A model generated the notes under the pieces. It was not told where the DNA came from, searched no databases, and saw only the letters and a program-made list of their open reading frames with translations. A DNA stretch of 64,000 bases from Tretioscincus oriximinensis (Eukaryota; Chordata; Lepidosauria; Squamata; Gymnophthalmidae). This document shows, piece by piece, positions 11,180 to 22,684 of this stretch. A program made the translations under genes and the position numbers. The first letter of the stretch is position 1; every line of letters starts with the position of its first letter. Location: contig JAJVDF010000297.1 of NCBI GenBank assembly GCA_022410635.1, positions 1,462,216 through 1,526,215 of the forward strand, written 5' to 3'.

Positions 11180-11290
11180 ACATTGTCTTGCATTCTCATT
11201 ACATGGCAAGCCCCATAAGTTNTTGCTGCGCTAGTCTTACAACAATTCCCAGCATTCTCTGGAAGCCAAGAGCCAATTAACTTCTACATC
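11180..11290 (-). repeat. repeat family Y, partial copy
   Basis: The reverse complement aligns with 34540-34640: TTGGCTCT, AGAGAATGCTGGGAATTGTTGT, then GGGGCTTGCCATGTAATG. The ZNF143/THAP11-like core lies at 11237-11258 and reads (plus strand) ACAACAATTCCCAGCATTCT, one base from the consensus first half. Confidence 0.5.
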
Positions 11291-12310
11291 TACCCTCAAA
11301 ATCTAATGAGATTTACTATGTTCACATTACTGAATAGCCAATGAAGGCTATTTTTAAGATTTTGAGAATATCCACATCAGAATCGGACAAACAACGGTGG
11401 CAGAAAAATCCAAGACTATGGTCCTTTTTAGCAATTGGATCACTGAACTTGTGTGAACTCATAGGGTAGATTCTACATGATGATGCTACCATCTCATTAA
11501 ACATTCTTCTTGGGAAATCAGCCTACCTATATTATTATACCAGCTAACATCTCCACCTTTTGAAGGCTCTCTTGGACTATTATTTATCTCCATCTTTCGG
11601 CATAGTTTTGGATTGTAATACCCTTGTTTCTTACTTCCAGAAAGCCTATTTTTATTACTTTGTACTTTACTCATCATCTCCACATTCCTGCATTTGTATT
11701 TCTATTCAGCCACCAACTTCACTATAACTTTATACACTCTTGGGCATCGAATGAAACTAACTTGACTATAAATGCTCATGTTGCCCACCTTTCTTTCTTA
11801 TTAGTCTTCAAGGTACTACAAGAATATCTTGCCAGATATTATAAAACCATTGAGAATTACTTTTTTAGCTATTCTGCTCTGTTAAAGGATCACTTTCTGA
11901 GTCCAATGTTCATGACATTGGTCCTCTAGCATCTGAAGAAGTAGACTTGTCTATGAACGCTCATGCCACCTACCTTTCTCCTGTTAATTTGCTGGAGTTT
12001 CTGAGTCCATGTGACTTTGGAGGGAGAATTACAAGCTCCAGGTGTCTGTGACATCCTGCAGACACCAAACATCTTGGATTTTTCCATGCAAATCCTGTCC
12101 TGGGTGTTAAGAGACATTTTATGTCAAATGTCAAACTGCTTTTAACAAATAGCACTTCCTCCCATACAAAACTGCCTGCAGCCTAAGACCTTCCAGTAAG
12201 GCCCCTCTAATAGTCCAATCAAGAGTATGGATGTGTGGGTGGGTTTTCTTACTCCGACTCCAAGTTATAGAGTGGTCTCCCCTTTATCAGTCATCCTCAC
12301 TCTATCCCAG
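11291..12310. other. no feature recognised
   Basis: Open frames at 11486-11929 on both strands overlap each other and have no family signature. Confidence 0.4.
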
Positions 12311-12530
12311 TTCAATGTAGTGATTAGAGTGTTAAACTCTTATCTGGTAGTCTCCTGGTTCAATTCCACAATTCTCCATGAAGCCAGCTACTGACCATGG
12401 ACCAGTCATACTTCTTTAGAACTCTCCCAGCCCCGCTGCTTTACAGGGTGTTTGTTGTTGAGAAATTAACAAAAGCTATGTGCATCACCCTTTGGTGAAA
12501 AGGGTGTTATAAATAGTGTTGTTGTTATCC
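12311..12530 (+). mobile_element. MIR-like tRNA SINE with L2-type tail, old copy
   Basis: Head ATGTAGTGATTAGAGTGTTA and TCTCCTGGTTCAATTCC (B-box region), body CTGACCATGGACCAGTCA, CTCTCCCAGCCCCGC, GGGTGTTTGTTGTTGAGAAA, then CACCCTTTGGTGAAAAGGGTGTTATAAATA and a short GTT-rich end. Same architecture as 6482-6732 but on the plus strand and more diverged. Confidence 0.75.
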
Positions 12531-13217
12531 AGATCTTAGGTAAAAATGCAACTTTGAAAAAGCAAGAAGGAAAGCACATTTATTTATTATGCTTTTATTT
12601 AAAACTTTTTCAACAGCTTCCTATACAATTCTTTTTAANTTAGAGTGGGGAAGGAGAGAGAATGCAAATAAAATGAAACTGATCTAACCTAAGAAATCAG
12701 TCAATATGTTGTTGCTTTTATTTACAACCTGAAGCAATCATTAATGTAGGTGCTTTTATTTATCTTCTGCCCTCAGATGNAAAGGACCATCAAAGCTACA
12801 GAATGAAAAACTGGAGCAAGCAAGAGATAACCAAGACTTAGGCACTCCATTTTATTTCCAAATTCTAATTCAGCATGAAAGATTATATTTGTTGCAATGC
12901 AGAAACTGACTAAGACAGCAAGAGTTTTAGCCGACCTGGCAGTTCCTATAAATTGAAGGATTATAGTTTGGTTCTGCAGATTTTGCTATGCAAACACCGA
13001 GTTTTTCCATGGATTCTGCAAGCTTTGAAAAAATCAAATCATAGACTGGGAGTCGGGGGTGGGATGGGATCCCCTAGGCACCAGCAAAGAGAAAAATAAA
13101 GAATGCATTTCTTTCAATCTCAGATTTCAGTGTTTATATGTGAAATATGCTCAAATTAAGTAAAAAAAAGCACAATATTGATTCATTATCTGTGAACAAA
13201 AATTGTATTGGGTGATA
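12531..13217. other. no feature recognised
   Basis: AT-rich sequence; two Ns. No repeat identified. Confidence 0.4.
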
Positions 13218-13643
13218 CCTGTCCCCACTGAGTATTATTCTAGGCAATGTCCATCTATCTGCTAGTGCATACTATGGCAGTCCTCAAATGTGGCCTGCCA
13301 TAATCTATACTGGCATGTGGATGGCCACATCTGTCCATAAGAACATATGAGGAGCCCTGCTGAATTGGGCCAGAGCTCATCTAGTCCAGCATTCTCTCAC
13401 ACAGAGGGCCACCAATTGCACCTGNGCAGTCTGGAACAGAAGAAGGCAAAATCTTCAATTGTTCTCAATGCCCTGCAAATGGCATTTCAGGAATACTGCC
13501 TGTTGCTCCATCTGGGAGGCAGTATCAAGACAGCCATCCTAGAAGCTGTTTATACCCTTGGTTTCCATGAACTTGACTAATCCTGTTTAAAGCTATATCT
13601 CTGAACTGAGATATAGCCTAGAATAAGGCTCAGTGGGAACAGA
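13218..13643. mobile_element. MITE (CCCTGTCCCCACTGAG family), split by CR1
   Basis: The left end (CCTGTCCCCACTGAGTATTATTC, 13218) and right end (GATATAGCCTAGAATAAGGCTCAGTGGGAACAG, to 13643) are the inverted ends of the intact 135-bp element at 59833-59967. The internal GCCTGCCATAATCTATACTGGCATGTGG matches its body. A CR1/L3 3' end (13337-13592) sits in the middle, so the MITE was already in place when the CR1 inserted. Confidence 0.7.
13337..13592 (-). mobile_element. CR1/L3 LINE 3' end inside a MITE
   Basis: It starts on the plus strand with ATAAGAACATATGAGG (inverse of the TTCTTATG terminus) and has GCCCTGCTGAATTGGGCC, CCAGCATTCTCTCACACAGAGG, CACCTGNGCAG, and ends near the ORF2 C-terminal codons (AACTTGACTAATCCTG). 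It is 5'-truncated and non-coding, bounded on both sides by halves of the MITE 13218-13643. Confidence 0.8.
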
Positions 13644-13669
13644 GACCTTAAGGATCTTTTTTCCCTTTT

Positions 13670-13848
13670 AAGGACCTGGTCACACATGTACCTTTAAACC
13701 ATCTTCAGTCTTAAAGAACTGGACTAAATTAGAAAAAAGGGTTTTTTTTGTAGTTTCAATCCAGTACAACCTGGGGGTTTTTTTCTGGTTTTCACTTCTG
13801 TTCTTGAAGCCTGAAATTGTTTTAAGAGTATGTGTGACCAGGCCCTCA
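13670..13848. mobile_element. MITE with GGNCCTGGTCACACAT ends
   Basis: The left end AGGACCTGGTCACACATGTA (13671) is matched by its inverse at the right end, TATGTGTGACCAGGCCCT (to 13846). The interior is AT-rich and carries T8 and G5T7 runs. No coding frame and no clear target duplication. hAT-like class inferred from the AGGNCC end. Confidence 0.6.
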
Positions 13849-14727
13849 GTTATATTTAGCAATTTAAAAAATCCTCTTGACTGCAGAATTCAACTGTTTT
13901 GCTCAGGCTCCAGTCACACATGGCATTTTATGCCATAACGGGATGATCCCTAATATCGTTTTTTTTTTTCCTTGCTAGTACTTTTATCCAGTTTTTGCAG
14001 TGTAATGCCCTGTCTTTGTGCTCTGATTAAGGTTAGGGTTAACCTTAATCAGGTGTATATACTTCATCTCTGGACATCGCCTGCAAGAGCTTCCAAGACT
14101 TGCAGCCCTGCCCTTCAGTGAGACTGGAGACTAGGAAGATGATGAGCTGCTTTTTTTACTGTTAAATTTAAATGGGAGAAAACAATGATGCAATAGAAAG
14201 GGATTTTTTTCGTTGAATCCTCTCACCTGAGAATAAGGAGAGCCGGCAACCAATGGCAGAAGGGATACAGAGCAGCCTATTGCAAGCTCCGATTTGTGCT
14301 TGTGGGTGGCTGCAATGATGGTGTAAGTCCTTTGCAGAAATAGCACTATAAAATCAGCTATCTGGATGCATTCTTAGTCTTTTTACTTTAGTAGTGTCAA
14401 GCAATAAACATAATTAAAGTGAATTAAAAACAAANATTTTGTACAATACCCTAACATAAACGTATTTTTTGCAACTTCAAAAAATATTAGAATTTTAGAT
14501 ACAAGAATAAATTAAAACAGCCAAGAACTTCTGTCACAAACACGATTTTAAATTATTGAGAGTTCTTGCTAGGCAAAACATCTGAGGAACTGAGTTTTGA
14601 TAAGAGTAACAAAAGTATCACATTTTATTTGAAAGGGTGTATGAAGTTAGTCTACTANTGAAATACATTCAATTTGATTGAGAAATGGAACAGGAGAAAA
14701 ATCAGCAATTTTGGAACTTTTATTATC
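13849..14727. other. no gene; small palindrome
   Basis: CTGATTAAGGTTA (14023-14035) is perfectly inverted at 14040-14052 across a 4-base loop. The rest is unremarkable AT-rich DNA. Confidence 0.45.
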
Positions 14728-14735
14728 CTTATCCT

Positions 14736-15297
14736 TAGGGTTGCCATATTCTGGCAANCCAAAACCGGGACGGGGGTGGGGTGTGCACGTACTCACATGC
14801 GCATGCGCACATACGGACGCTTGTAGCGAGACAGGCAAAACCTCTGCCTGTCTCACTACAAGCGTCCGTGTGTGCACGCGCGCACCTGCTCCTTTGCTTG
14901 TGGCGGGGTTTCTCCCTGCTCTCGTCGCCAACTCGTCTGCAGCAGCGGGGCAAAAACGCTTGGGTTTGTGAGAGGAGAACAGAGCTGCCGTCCTGTCAGA
15001 AACCCAGGCGTTTCTAGAGGTGAGTTGGCGGCGAGAGCAGGGCAAAACCCCGCCTCCAGCCAAGGAACAGCTACGGCGCGCTCCAAGGGTCCTCCCAGGA
15101 CCCCGGAAAGCGTTGCGCGNGCTGCAGCCGTCAACTCTGACGGCTGCTTTTCCATTAAAATCCCGCCTTTTTACATTCCCTGATGCAGCATCGGGGAATG
15201 TAAAAAGCCGGGATTTTAGCTTAAAACCCGGAGGGGACTATATTTTAGTCCCCAAAACCGGGTTTGTCCCGGTTTACCGGGACGTATGGCAACCCTA
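14736..15297. mobile_element. GC-rich hAT-like element built of consecutive hairpins, copy A
   Basis: The 562-bp element has 13-bp perfect terminal inverted repeats (TAGGGTTGCCATA...TATGGCAACCCTA) and a perfect 8-bp target duplication CTTATCCT at 14728-14735 and 15298-15305. Those are hAT hallmarks. There is no transposase frame. The interior is a row of hairpins: 14805-14837 with 14845-14877; a large nested one 14888-15071; one near 15077-15119; 15124-15133 with 15138-15147; 15156-15180 with 15194-15218 (24 of 25 paired); 15222-15262; and 15266-15272 with 15277-15283. It is far more GC- and CpG-rich than its AT-rich flanks. Overlapping open frames of 70-138 codons on both strands come from this composition. 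A second, inverted copy is at 27261-27850. Confidence 0.85.
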
Positions 15298-15305
15298 CTT
15301 ATCCT

Positions 15306-16967
15306 CAATGTTTAGCAAGATATAAGTCCTTATGCCAAGGGATTGTTTTTTGGTTGAACTTATCAGATAGGAAGAATAAGCTAAGTCTTGATTAGATGCC
15401 TATTCAAGCTCTTCAAGTCATATTCGTGTTCCCCAAAGGCTTCACTAATCTTGGCAGTGACGGTACTGGGAGATTTAAACACCAGTTTAGCATCTTCATG
15501 GGAGTGCAGATTGTCTGCTATCATGTATCAAAGTGATCATTTATTGAGCAGAGATATCTATGAAGGGCCTCTTCATCTGATTAAGTCATGTATAATACAA
15601 GAGTGAGAACATCTATAATATTTTGGATAATCCAAACCAGGCATATGCTTGCAAAAGTAATGACAAATAAGACTTTTGCACTGCAGAAAAGTAACTACGT
15701 AGGAAATAATTTATTGTGAGTATTATTTATGGAGTTTAATACCTGACATTTTTTCTCTACCACAGCCACTGAAAGGACCTATTGTGAGATCCTGACAAAT
15801 ACAGAATTAGGCCTAACAATTAGGCCCGTTTAATTATTAGACGTATACTTTGGGTGATTAATAGTTAAAATCAAATGCAAAATTNCAGGAAGCAGAGACT
15901 ATGCTGATCTAAGGCAGTCCAAAATCAAGTCTCTCTAGCATGCTAGACAAAAATCTAAAAATATTTGATAGGCATTAAAACGATTAAAGCATAGCAAGCT
16001 AGAATGAGGTAATGTCATGAGACCAAGATCTACTTATTTATGGCTTCCTTTTGGAGCAGTGACTGAAAAAAAACCTATAATTTAGGTTTAGTGTCTCATC
16101 TGGAACTGGAGATCTAACATTACCTTCATTGCCTCAACTTTGCTTTTAAAAAAGCAAGTGTTCTTTGATTTCCCCTATGTTCCTTGATTAATGAGATCTC
16201 AAAAATAATATTAATTAAGAGGCTACTTTGTCCAAATCTATTTGAAAACTGCCCCAATTATTTCTGAAGTCTGCTGGTCATTAACGATAAATGTTTTGCT
16301 GGATGTGAAGTGCCATGATAGCATTTTACACTCTTAAGTGTTGTATAGGTACTGATTCAGAAAGAAAATGGAGTGGATTCTCTGTGCCTTTACTTCTGAA
16401 TAAAGAAAATATGTAATTGTGCTCAAATGTGCGTTGCATTGCCAACATTGTTTGCTGTGCCTGTGTCAGCAGTTTTTGCTGGTATTGGCTTGGGATACAT
16501 AAAGTATGTTTTAATGATGCTCAGAAAAGCAAAAAAAATGATACTGTATTTGATTACCCAACAATTTTGATTTTTTAAAAAATCAGGTACAGATACTTGT
16601 GTTAGCTGAAGAAATCATTGCTTCTTGCACACTGAAGTGGATATTTTTCCTTTTCTTTTTAGCTCAGCATTTGCAGCAGAATATCAAGTAGGGAAGATGC
16701 AATACAAATGTAATTGTCTCTTCCAGTTTAATTTTAAACTAATCTAACCGTTATTTTGGATTTGTCTCCTGCATTGTGACTGAGAAGAGAGCTAATAATG
16801 TGTAGAGGGGGAATTACNAAATCAGAAGTAATATCTTGATAAACTGTATATGGCACACAAATTTGGAACCAAAAATTCATAGGAAGAAGAAGTGGAAAGG
16901 GAAGAGGAAAGGAAGGAGGAGATGACTACAATGTTTTGTTTCCTCATGACTTAGAAGATGAAAGNNC
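15306..16967. other. no feature recognised
   Basis: AT-rich, apparently unique DNA. I saw no repeat boundary or coding signature. Confidence 0.4.
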
Positions 16968-17250
16968 AGAAGAGTAAGAAAAGACAAAGGAAAGTATTTT
17001 TTCACCTAGAGGGTCATTGGTTTACTTCCAGAGAAGTTGGCGAAAGCTTTAAGAATCCATCTTTTGATACTGCCTCCGGGATGGAGCAACAGGCAGGATT
17101 CCGTTTGCAGGGTGAAGATTTTGCCTTTTTCTGTTTCAACCTGCCCAGGTGCAATTGGTGGACCACAGTGTGAGATAGAATGCTGGACTAGATGGACTCT
17201 AGCCCGCCCCATTCAGCAGTGCTCGTCATATGTTCTTATGAACTGCATGT
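16968..17250 (+). mobile_element. CR1/L3 LINE 3' end
   Basis: It begins inside the ORF2 C-terminal region (AGACAAAGGAAAGTATTTTT, matching 41895-41920), skips the section for the last residues, then carries GGATGGAGCAACAGGCAGGA, CTGCCCAGGTGCAATTGGTG, AGAATGCTGGACTAGATGG and ends near CATATGTTCTTATGAA. An internal deletion relative to 41297-42256 is visible around 17040. Non-coding. Confidence 0.8.
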
Positions 17251-17999
17251 TACTATGTTGTGAAGAATATTCACAACATTCACAATATTCACAAATATTG
17301 GCAAAAAACTACTTTGTTTCTAGGTGTCTACTCTGATCACTTAATGGCAACCACTATCGTTGTGTGGATCCTACCTTACACAAGATTAATTAAATCTGTT
17401 TCAATCAAACCAAAGCAAAACTCTTCTAGCATAACTAGATGAAAGCAACTACACATGTGTCAGTTTAATTACTGAGGTCAGGTCATTAATTAATATTTAA
17501 TATGTTTAATATTTACTGAATATCTTAGTCAAGTAAGGAGCATAATGCTCCATTGGAAAAGAAATGACTTGTTTTACTCTCACAGACCTATTCTATATGT
17601 TCTCTTGAACTTGAGTAGAATAAAAAGGGAAACGTGGAATAAACTGCACAGGGAGGCAAGTTTATGCCCAAGACTTGTGGATATGTAGTCAAAACCATGC
17701 ACTATTGATGAAGTGGAATATTACATTCAGCAGTCTAAAACATGACAGAATAACTTCTGTGGAATAGAAATGCAAAGGAAAGTCTGATACATAATTGGAT
17801 CATAGCAATAACTCCAATTATATTTTGGCTGCTGAGATATATTTACACAGTAGAGTCAATTCCCATAACGAGGGCACTTCCACACAAGGATCATCATGAT
17901 GCATCTGCCACCCGGGGGAAAGTTCCTTTGTAATGCAATAACAGATTGTTGCTGTTTTCCAAAATCAGCCCAAAATGGCGGCTGCTTTAACTTACAAAG
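17251..17999. other. no gene; short ATTCACAA tandem at 17263-17295
   Basis: Four ATTCACAA-type units follow directly after the CR1 end. The rest shows nothing recognisable. Confidence 0.4.
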
Positions 18000-18362
18000 T
18001 TAAACCTAAATAACTTGGGGCCCAAATACCTTCTCCCACATCAACCTGCCTGTGCCTTAAGATTTGCAGGGTAGGCCCTCCTGGTTCTACCATCCCTTTC
18101 AACAGCCAGTGGAGTGGGAACCCAGGGTAGGGCCTTCCCGGTGGTTGCTCCCATCTTTGGAATGNTCTCCCCCTTGAGTGCATCTGTCGTCATCATTGTA
18201 TTCTTTTAGAAGGTCCTTAAAGACACACCTCTTCAACCTGGCCTTTCCCCCCCACCTTTAGATACTGATTGTTACTGTTTTAAAATGTAGATTTTGAACT
18301 TTATTGTTGTTGCTGCCCCGAGACCTTCGAGTATGAGGCGGGGTATAAATGTAAATAAATAA
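18000..18362 (+). mobile_element. L2 LINE C-terminal coding remnant and 3' end
   Basis: Broken frames give the L2 ORF2 end: CTTCTCCCACATCAACCTGC corresponds to the LLPHQPA region, and then come the AGGPSW...P and S.VAP..W(N)SLP regions, and CCTTAAAGACACACCTCTTC corresponds to LKTHLF. The 3' end follows: CTGTTTTAAAATGTAGATTTT, GCTGCCCCGAGACCTTCGAG, GGCGGGGTATAAAT and (AAATA)n. It has several frame breaks, so it cannot be translated as one protein. Confidence 0.8.
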
Positions 18363-18950
18363 ATATAAGAAGCTGTCTGCAGCCCTGGTGTGTGGTGTGC
18401 CATGTGGGACTTCCAGGACTTTGAGAAGATGTAAGCCAGCAAGGGCTGCAGTATCACAGCCGGTTGACATGCACGGTACAAGCTTCCTTGTCCCTCCAGC
18501 CTTCCTCTCATCAGCTCACCATGGATTTGATGGGTACATATGAATGGAGGTGCAATTGTGTTATTTTGGGTTTAAACACTATTTTGGAATTTATCCCATA
18601 GTCTGGAGGGGACTTGAGGCCAATCCCAGATATCCAAGAAACTTTTAGCTGCTGATTGTTCTTATGGTATTTTCAAGAACGTAGAGCCAAATGAAGATAT
18701 TTGTGCCCAGAAGATGGACAAAAATGGCCATGGGGTGGTACTTTAAGCAAGGCCGTATTTAGGCAAAATATACATACCGGTAGTACCAATAAGGTATTGA
18801 CATTTTTTATTGCTTTTATTATTATAAAACCCAAAGTAGCTGTGGGAAAAGGGGGAGTAAAATAAATAGTAAAGAAATAAGTAAATAACTAAGTAAATTA
18901 CATCCTATGGGCAAAAATCCAGCCTAAATCCNCCCCTGATTTTAAGTCAC
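18363..18950. other. no feature recognised
   Basis: No repeat identified. Confidence 0.35.
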
Positions 18951-19210
18951 AATAACATAAGACTATGAGAAGAGCCCTGCTGAATCAGGCCAGAGAGTGC
19001 ATCTAGCCCAGCATTCTGATTCACTCAGTGGCCCACCAATTGCACCCGGGCAGTCTCAAGTAGAAGAAGGCAAAATCTTCACTTTTTCTCGACTCCCAGA
19101 AAATGGTGCTTCAAGAATCCTGCCTGTTTCTCCATCCCAGAGGGAATTTCAAGAGATTCATCATAGTAGCTATACCTTTGGTGTCCATGAACTCATCTAA
19201 TCCTGTCTTA
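18951..19210 (-). mobile_element. CR1/L3 LINE 3' end
   Basis: On the plus strand it starts ATAACATAAGACTATGAGAAG and carries GCCCTGCTGAATCAGGCC, CCAGCATTCTGATTCACTC, CACCCGGGCAGTCT and AACTCATCTAATCCTGTC, the inverse of the CR1/L3 3' end. It is 5'-truncated at the end of ORF2 and non-coding. Confidence 0.8.
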
Positions 19211-21676
19211 GTTGTTACTGACATTACATTAGTTGTTGCTGTTAATAACATTTTAAAACTAAAAATCCGCTATATGGGATTTAATTTTGGGGTTTGTTAT
19301 CATTAACCCAATGTGGACTTTTAGTGACTACATAAACACACCCTGTTCCTATAGTGTTCATGAGAGACACAAAAGCAGCTTGCCAGTATCTTCTGGGACA
19401 AGCCAGAGATTGAACTTATGACCCTCTATGTTTAGGTAATACACCTACTCCCATATGTCTTATTTGGGATGAATTCTTCCTCTGGGGCAGAGCATTTACC
19501 TTACTGGCAAAAGGCCCAAGCTTCTGACATCTTGAAGCAAAAAATGAGAATACATCTTTCTTAAATCCTGGATAACCAATGTCAGTCACTATATACATAC
19601 CATCAAACCAATGTGTTGCTGTATCTTCACTCAATCTATTACTATTACTACTATTACTACTACTACTATTCATTTAACTTATAATAATCTAGAATGCATC
19701 AGAGTTTTGCTTTCCTTCCGCTAATATCTAAATATTAAAAAAAANTAATCAAGAACAAGCTATTTAAACCTTCATTTTTAAAGTATCGTTAAGGCGTTCA
19801 TTTTTTTTAATTGTCTATGCAACCCACAAAAACATCCATTGCATCAGTCACTCAAATCCTTTCCTCTGTGGCAAGGTAATAGGATATTTCCCCCAGGCCC
19901 ATAGTATTCCAGTATCAGAAATGGTAAACAGAAAAGCCAGCAGTCCTAGGTAAATTTTCACTGTTATCCACAGGGAACAAAACAGCCAACTCATTATTTA
20001 GTAGCTTGGCACCCTTTTCCCAAAGCTCTGAACTAAAAACACAGGCACATGTCATTTGCATATGGAAAGTTGCCAAAAATTGAAGTAGCACTTTCAAACA
20101 GCTTCCTGTGACTCGTGCTACAGAACCTAATGTGAGCACGTTATTTGCAAGAAATGAATATCCCCATCTGAAACACATAATTTTAACCTTCAGATTGTTT
20201 TAGAGAAACAGATAAGGCATGTGTTTCCACTTTGTATGATCCCAAGCAACTTAAGTGAGAGATAGAAGTCACATCTAGCTGAGGCCAGGAAGCAGCAATC
20301 GCGAGGTCAGTAATGTTTCTCAAAGATTCTGGTGCCAGACTGGGAGATCCCAGTGTCATTTGAATAGGGAACTCTCAGGGGAAATCTCTGCACTGTCCAG
20401 GAACCAGACATTCTTGCTGCCTCATAACGCAGCATCAAAGGAACATCAAAGAGGCTCACAGTACAGCAAAGAGAAGTACTATATGCACAGATAGGTAGAA
20501 GTCATTCTACCTCCATGTTCTTAGGGAAGTGAATATGTTGCTAATGGATTCTATGCTGATTCATTTATAGTAATATATGTGATAAAAAAATCTATGGTAA
20601 ATTCATAAAATCAAATGTTTCCTATGTCCTAAAGTCCAGTTCTGAATCTTTATTTTTAAAGCTGTATAGGGCATTTCTGGAAGTATTCATTAGTGCCGCT
20701 TGGAAGCCTGTTCCATATGGATAGTAAATGTAATCTCTAAATCTGATACCCTTGTTTGATGGATCATTTTGCACACTTCCCCCCAGACACACAAAATAAC
20801 AAAACGCTCTATAGCAGATTCTGTTTCTTTCTACAAACATATCACAATATGTTTTTACAGAAAAGGGACCCAGATTAATTATTTGTTTTTAATCTGACTC
20901 TCCACCTGACATATGGTATACTCATTAGGTTCCCTTTGCTACTACTGATGAAACACAACAAGCTGTTTCTGAAAAACAACAAATCTTTTTGATAAAAGTT
21001 TTTAACTTATTGCACATGTAAGGAAATAGATTGTCCTTGCTGTGCTCTTCTACTCCAATGCAACTTTACATGAAATGTTGCATTTATTCTTTTCAAAATA
21101 ATCCTCAGTAAAGGAGAAATTATGTATATAAATAAGTTGAAGGTCGAAAAGATTTGGATACTTTTTCATGTCCAAGTTCTTCAAAGACGAATGTACACCA
21201 AAATGGGCATTTGTACCTGATAACCGGATACAACTTTTCAAAATAGATATATAACGTAGATAATTTGATTCACAAATGACTCAGAATGTTAAATGCTGTT
21301 AGCTTCCAAAACCTATTAAGCCTATTAAACCTACTAAAGGTTCTTCCACATGAGTATTTTTCACACTACTTTTACATGACCAGGATGATTTAATAAGCAG
21401 AGGGGTGATGGAATATAAAATCACAGTTCAGGATCAACTAAACCAAATTAATTAGAGTTCAGTTTGGATTTGAATTAGGTTGAACAGGCTCATTTAGGTT
21501 CAAATTTAAACATCAAATAGATTCATATTTGTTGATTTTGTTTTTAAAAAATCTATACTAAGCACTCCTTGGGATAATTGTGGGCCAGGATAGTGTTGGT
21601 CCAATGTGTACAAAGGGTTCTAAAGAATGGCTTGCTCCAGATTATAGCCAAGTGCAAAAAATATCACAGACTGAAA
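19211..21676. other. no gene; (ACT/ATT)n microsatellite at 19631-19672
   Basis: Apart from the microsatellite, which is (TACTAT/TACTAC) in plus orientation, this 2.4 kb is AT-rich without recognised repeats. Confidence 0.45.
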
Positions 21677-21870
21677 ATTATTTCTTTATTTGCATTTCTA
21701 TACCCAAAGGTCTCAGGGCGGTTAACAGTTAAAACAGAATTAACATGTGAAAAAACAATAGTATCATGCAGTAAGGAGGAAGTTTTTGCTTTTTCAGCTA
21801 AAGACCAAATTAAAAAGATGTGTCTTTAGTGATTTCCTGAATGAACACAATGAATGTGTTTGTTGCACCT
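21677..21870 (-). mobile_element. L2 LINE 3' end
   Basis: On the plus strand: TTTATTTGCATTTCTATACCC, AAAGGTCTCAGGGCGG, TTAACAGTTAAAAC, then CAAATTAAAAAGATGTGTCTTTA, the inverse of the LKTHLF-coding region. 5'-truncated. Confidence 0.7.
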
Positions 21871-22684
21871 CTCAGGACGGCCTTCTATGCATATCTTAAG
21901 GCTGGGCAAGGACTCAACCCTACAATTCAGGGTGCTTTCAGACTATCGCATTGGGATGCTCTTTAGTTATCTTGAGATTGAAATGAATAGATATACATGG
22001 CTGAGTCGCACCTTAGCACACTGAGAGAATAGCCTAAATCCTGCTTCTAGTATACTTCATAAAATAAAATAAAAGCTTGATTGATGTCAAATACTCCACC
22101 ACTAATAAATAATTGAGGAATTGTTTATCCACACAATCTTTTCCCCCAAATAACCTTAGTACTTTAATGAACACAAATTTATAGATTTCATTTCTCCCCA
22201 TTTGCAGTCATTAGTGCTTAAAAAGCCAGAAGCCGAGTCATATTCTCTTAACACAGAAGAATCCATTTTGTAACACAACGGTTAAACATTGCTGCACCTG
22301 AAGGCAACATATAACCAGCCNAAAATTGTCAATGATTCAAAGATTTTCCATGGGTGGAAATCGTAGGTTGTACCTTTGTGTTTTTGAGCAACAGCCCCAT
22401 CTGCTGGGCAAGGGGCACTGGCTAAGGAAACAACTTCCCTTCCCACTTGCCATCACTGTTAATGTGATGAAGTGTGTTCATTATTTGTATTTATTGCTGA
22501 CATCTTTGTATATAGAATGGGGATAAAATGTGAATAAATGAAGAAGATAGTATGCCAGACAGCTCTTGTATTAAGCAAGCTGCACACAAAAGTACATGTT
22601 CAAAACTAAGTTATATAAACTGATACACTTCGGGCTTTAGGGGCAATTATCCAGATTTTTTTTTTTATTCTGATTTACTGATTC
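21871..22684. other. no gene; possible L2-like tail near 22480-22545
   Basis: The stretch TAGAATGGGGATAAAATGTGAATAAATGAA resembles a decayed L2-type tail. Too short for a firm call. Confidence 0.3.

Noticed and set aside
14647..15183. Overlapping frames of 70-138 codons on both strands
   Set aside because: They lie in a GC-rich palindromic DNA element, have no motif, and mirror each other because of the inverted structure.
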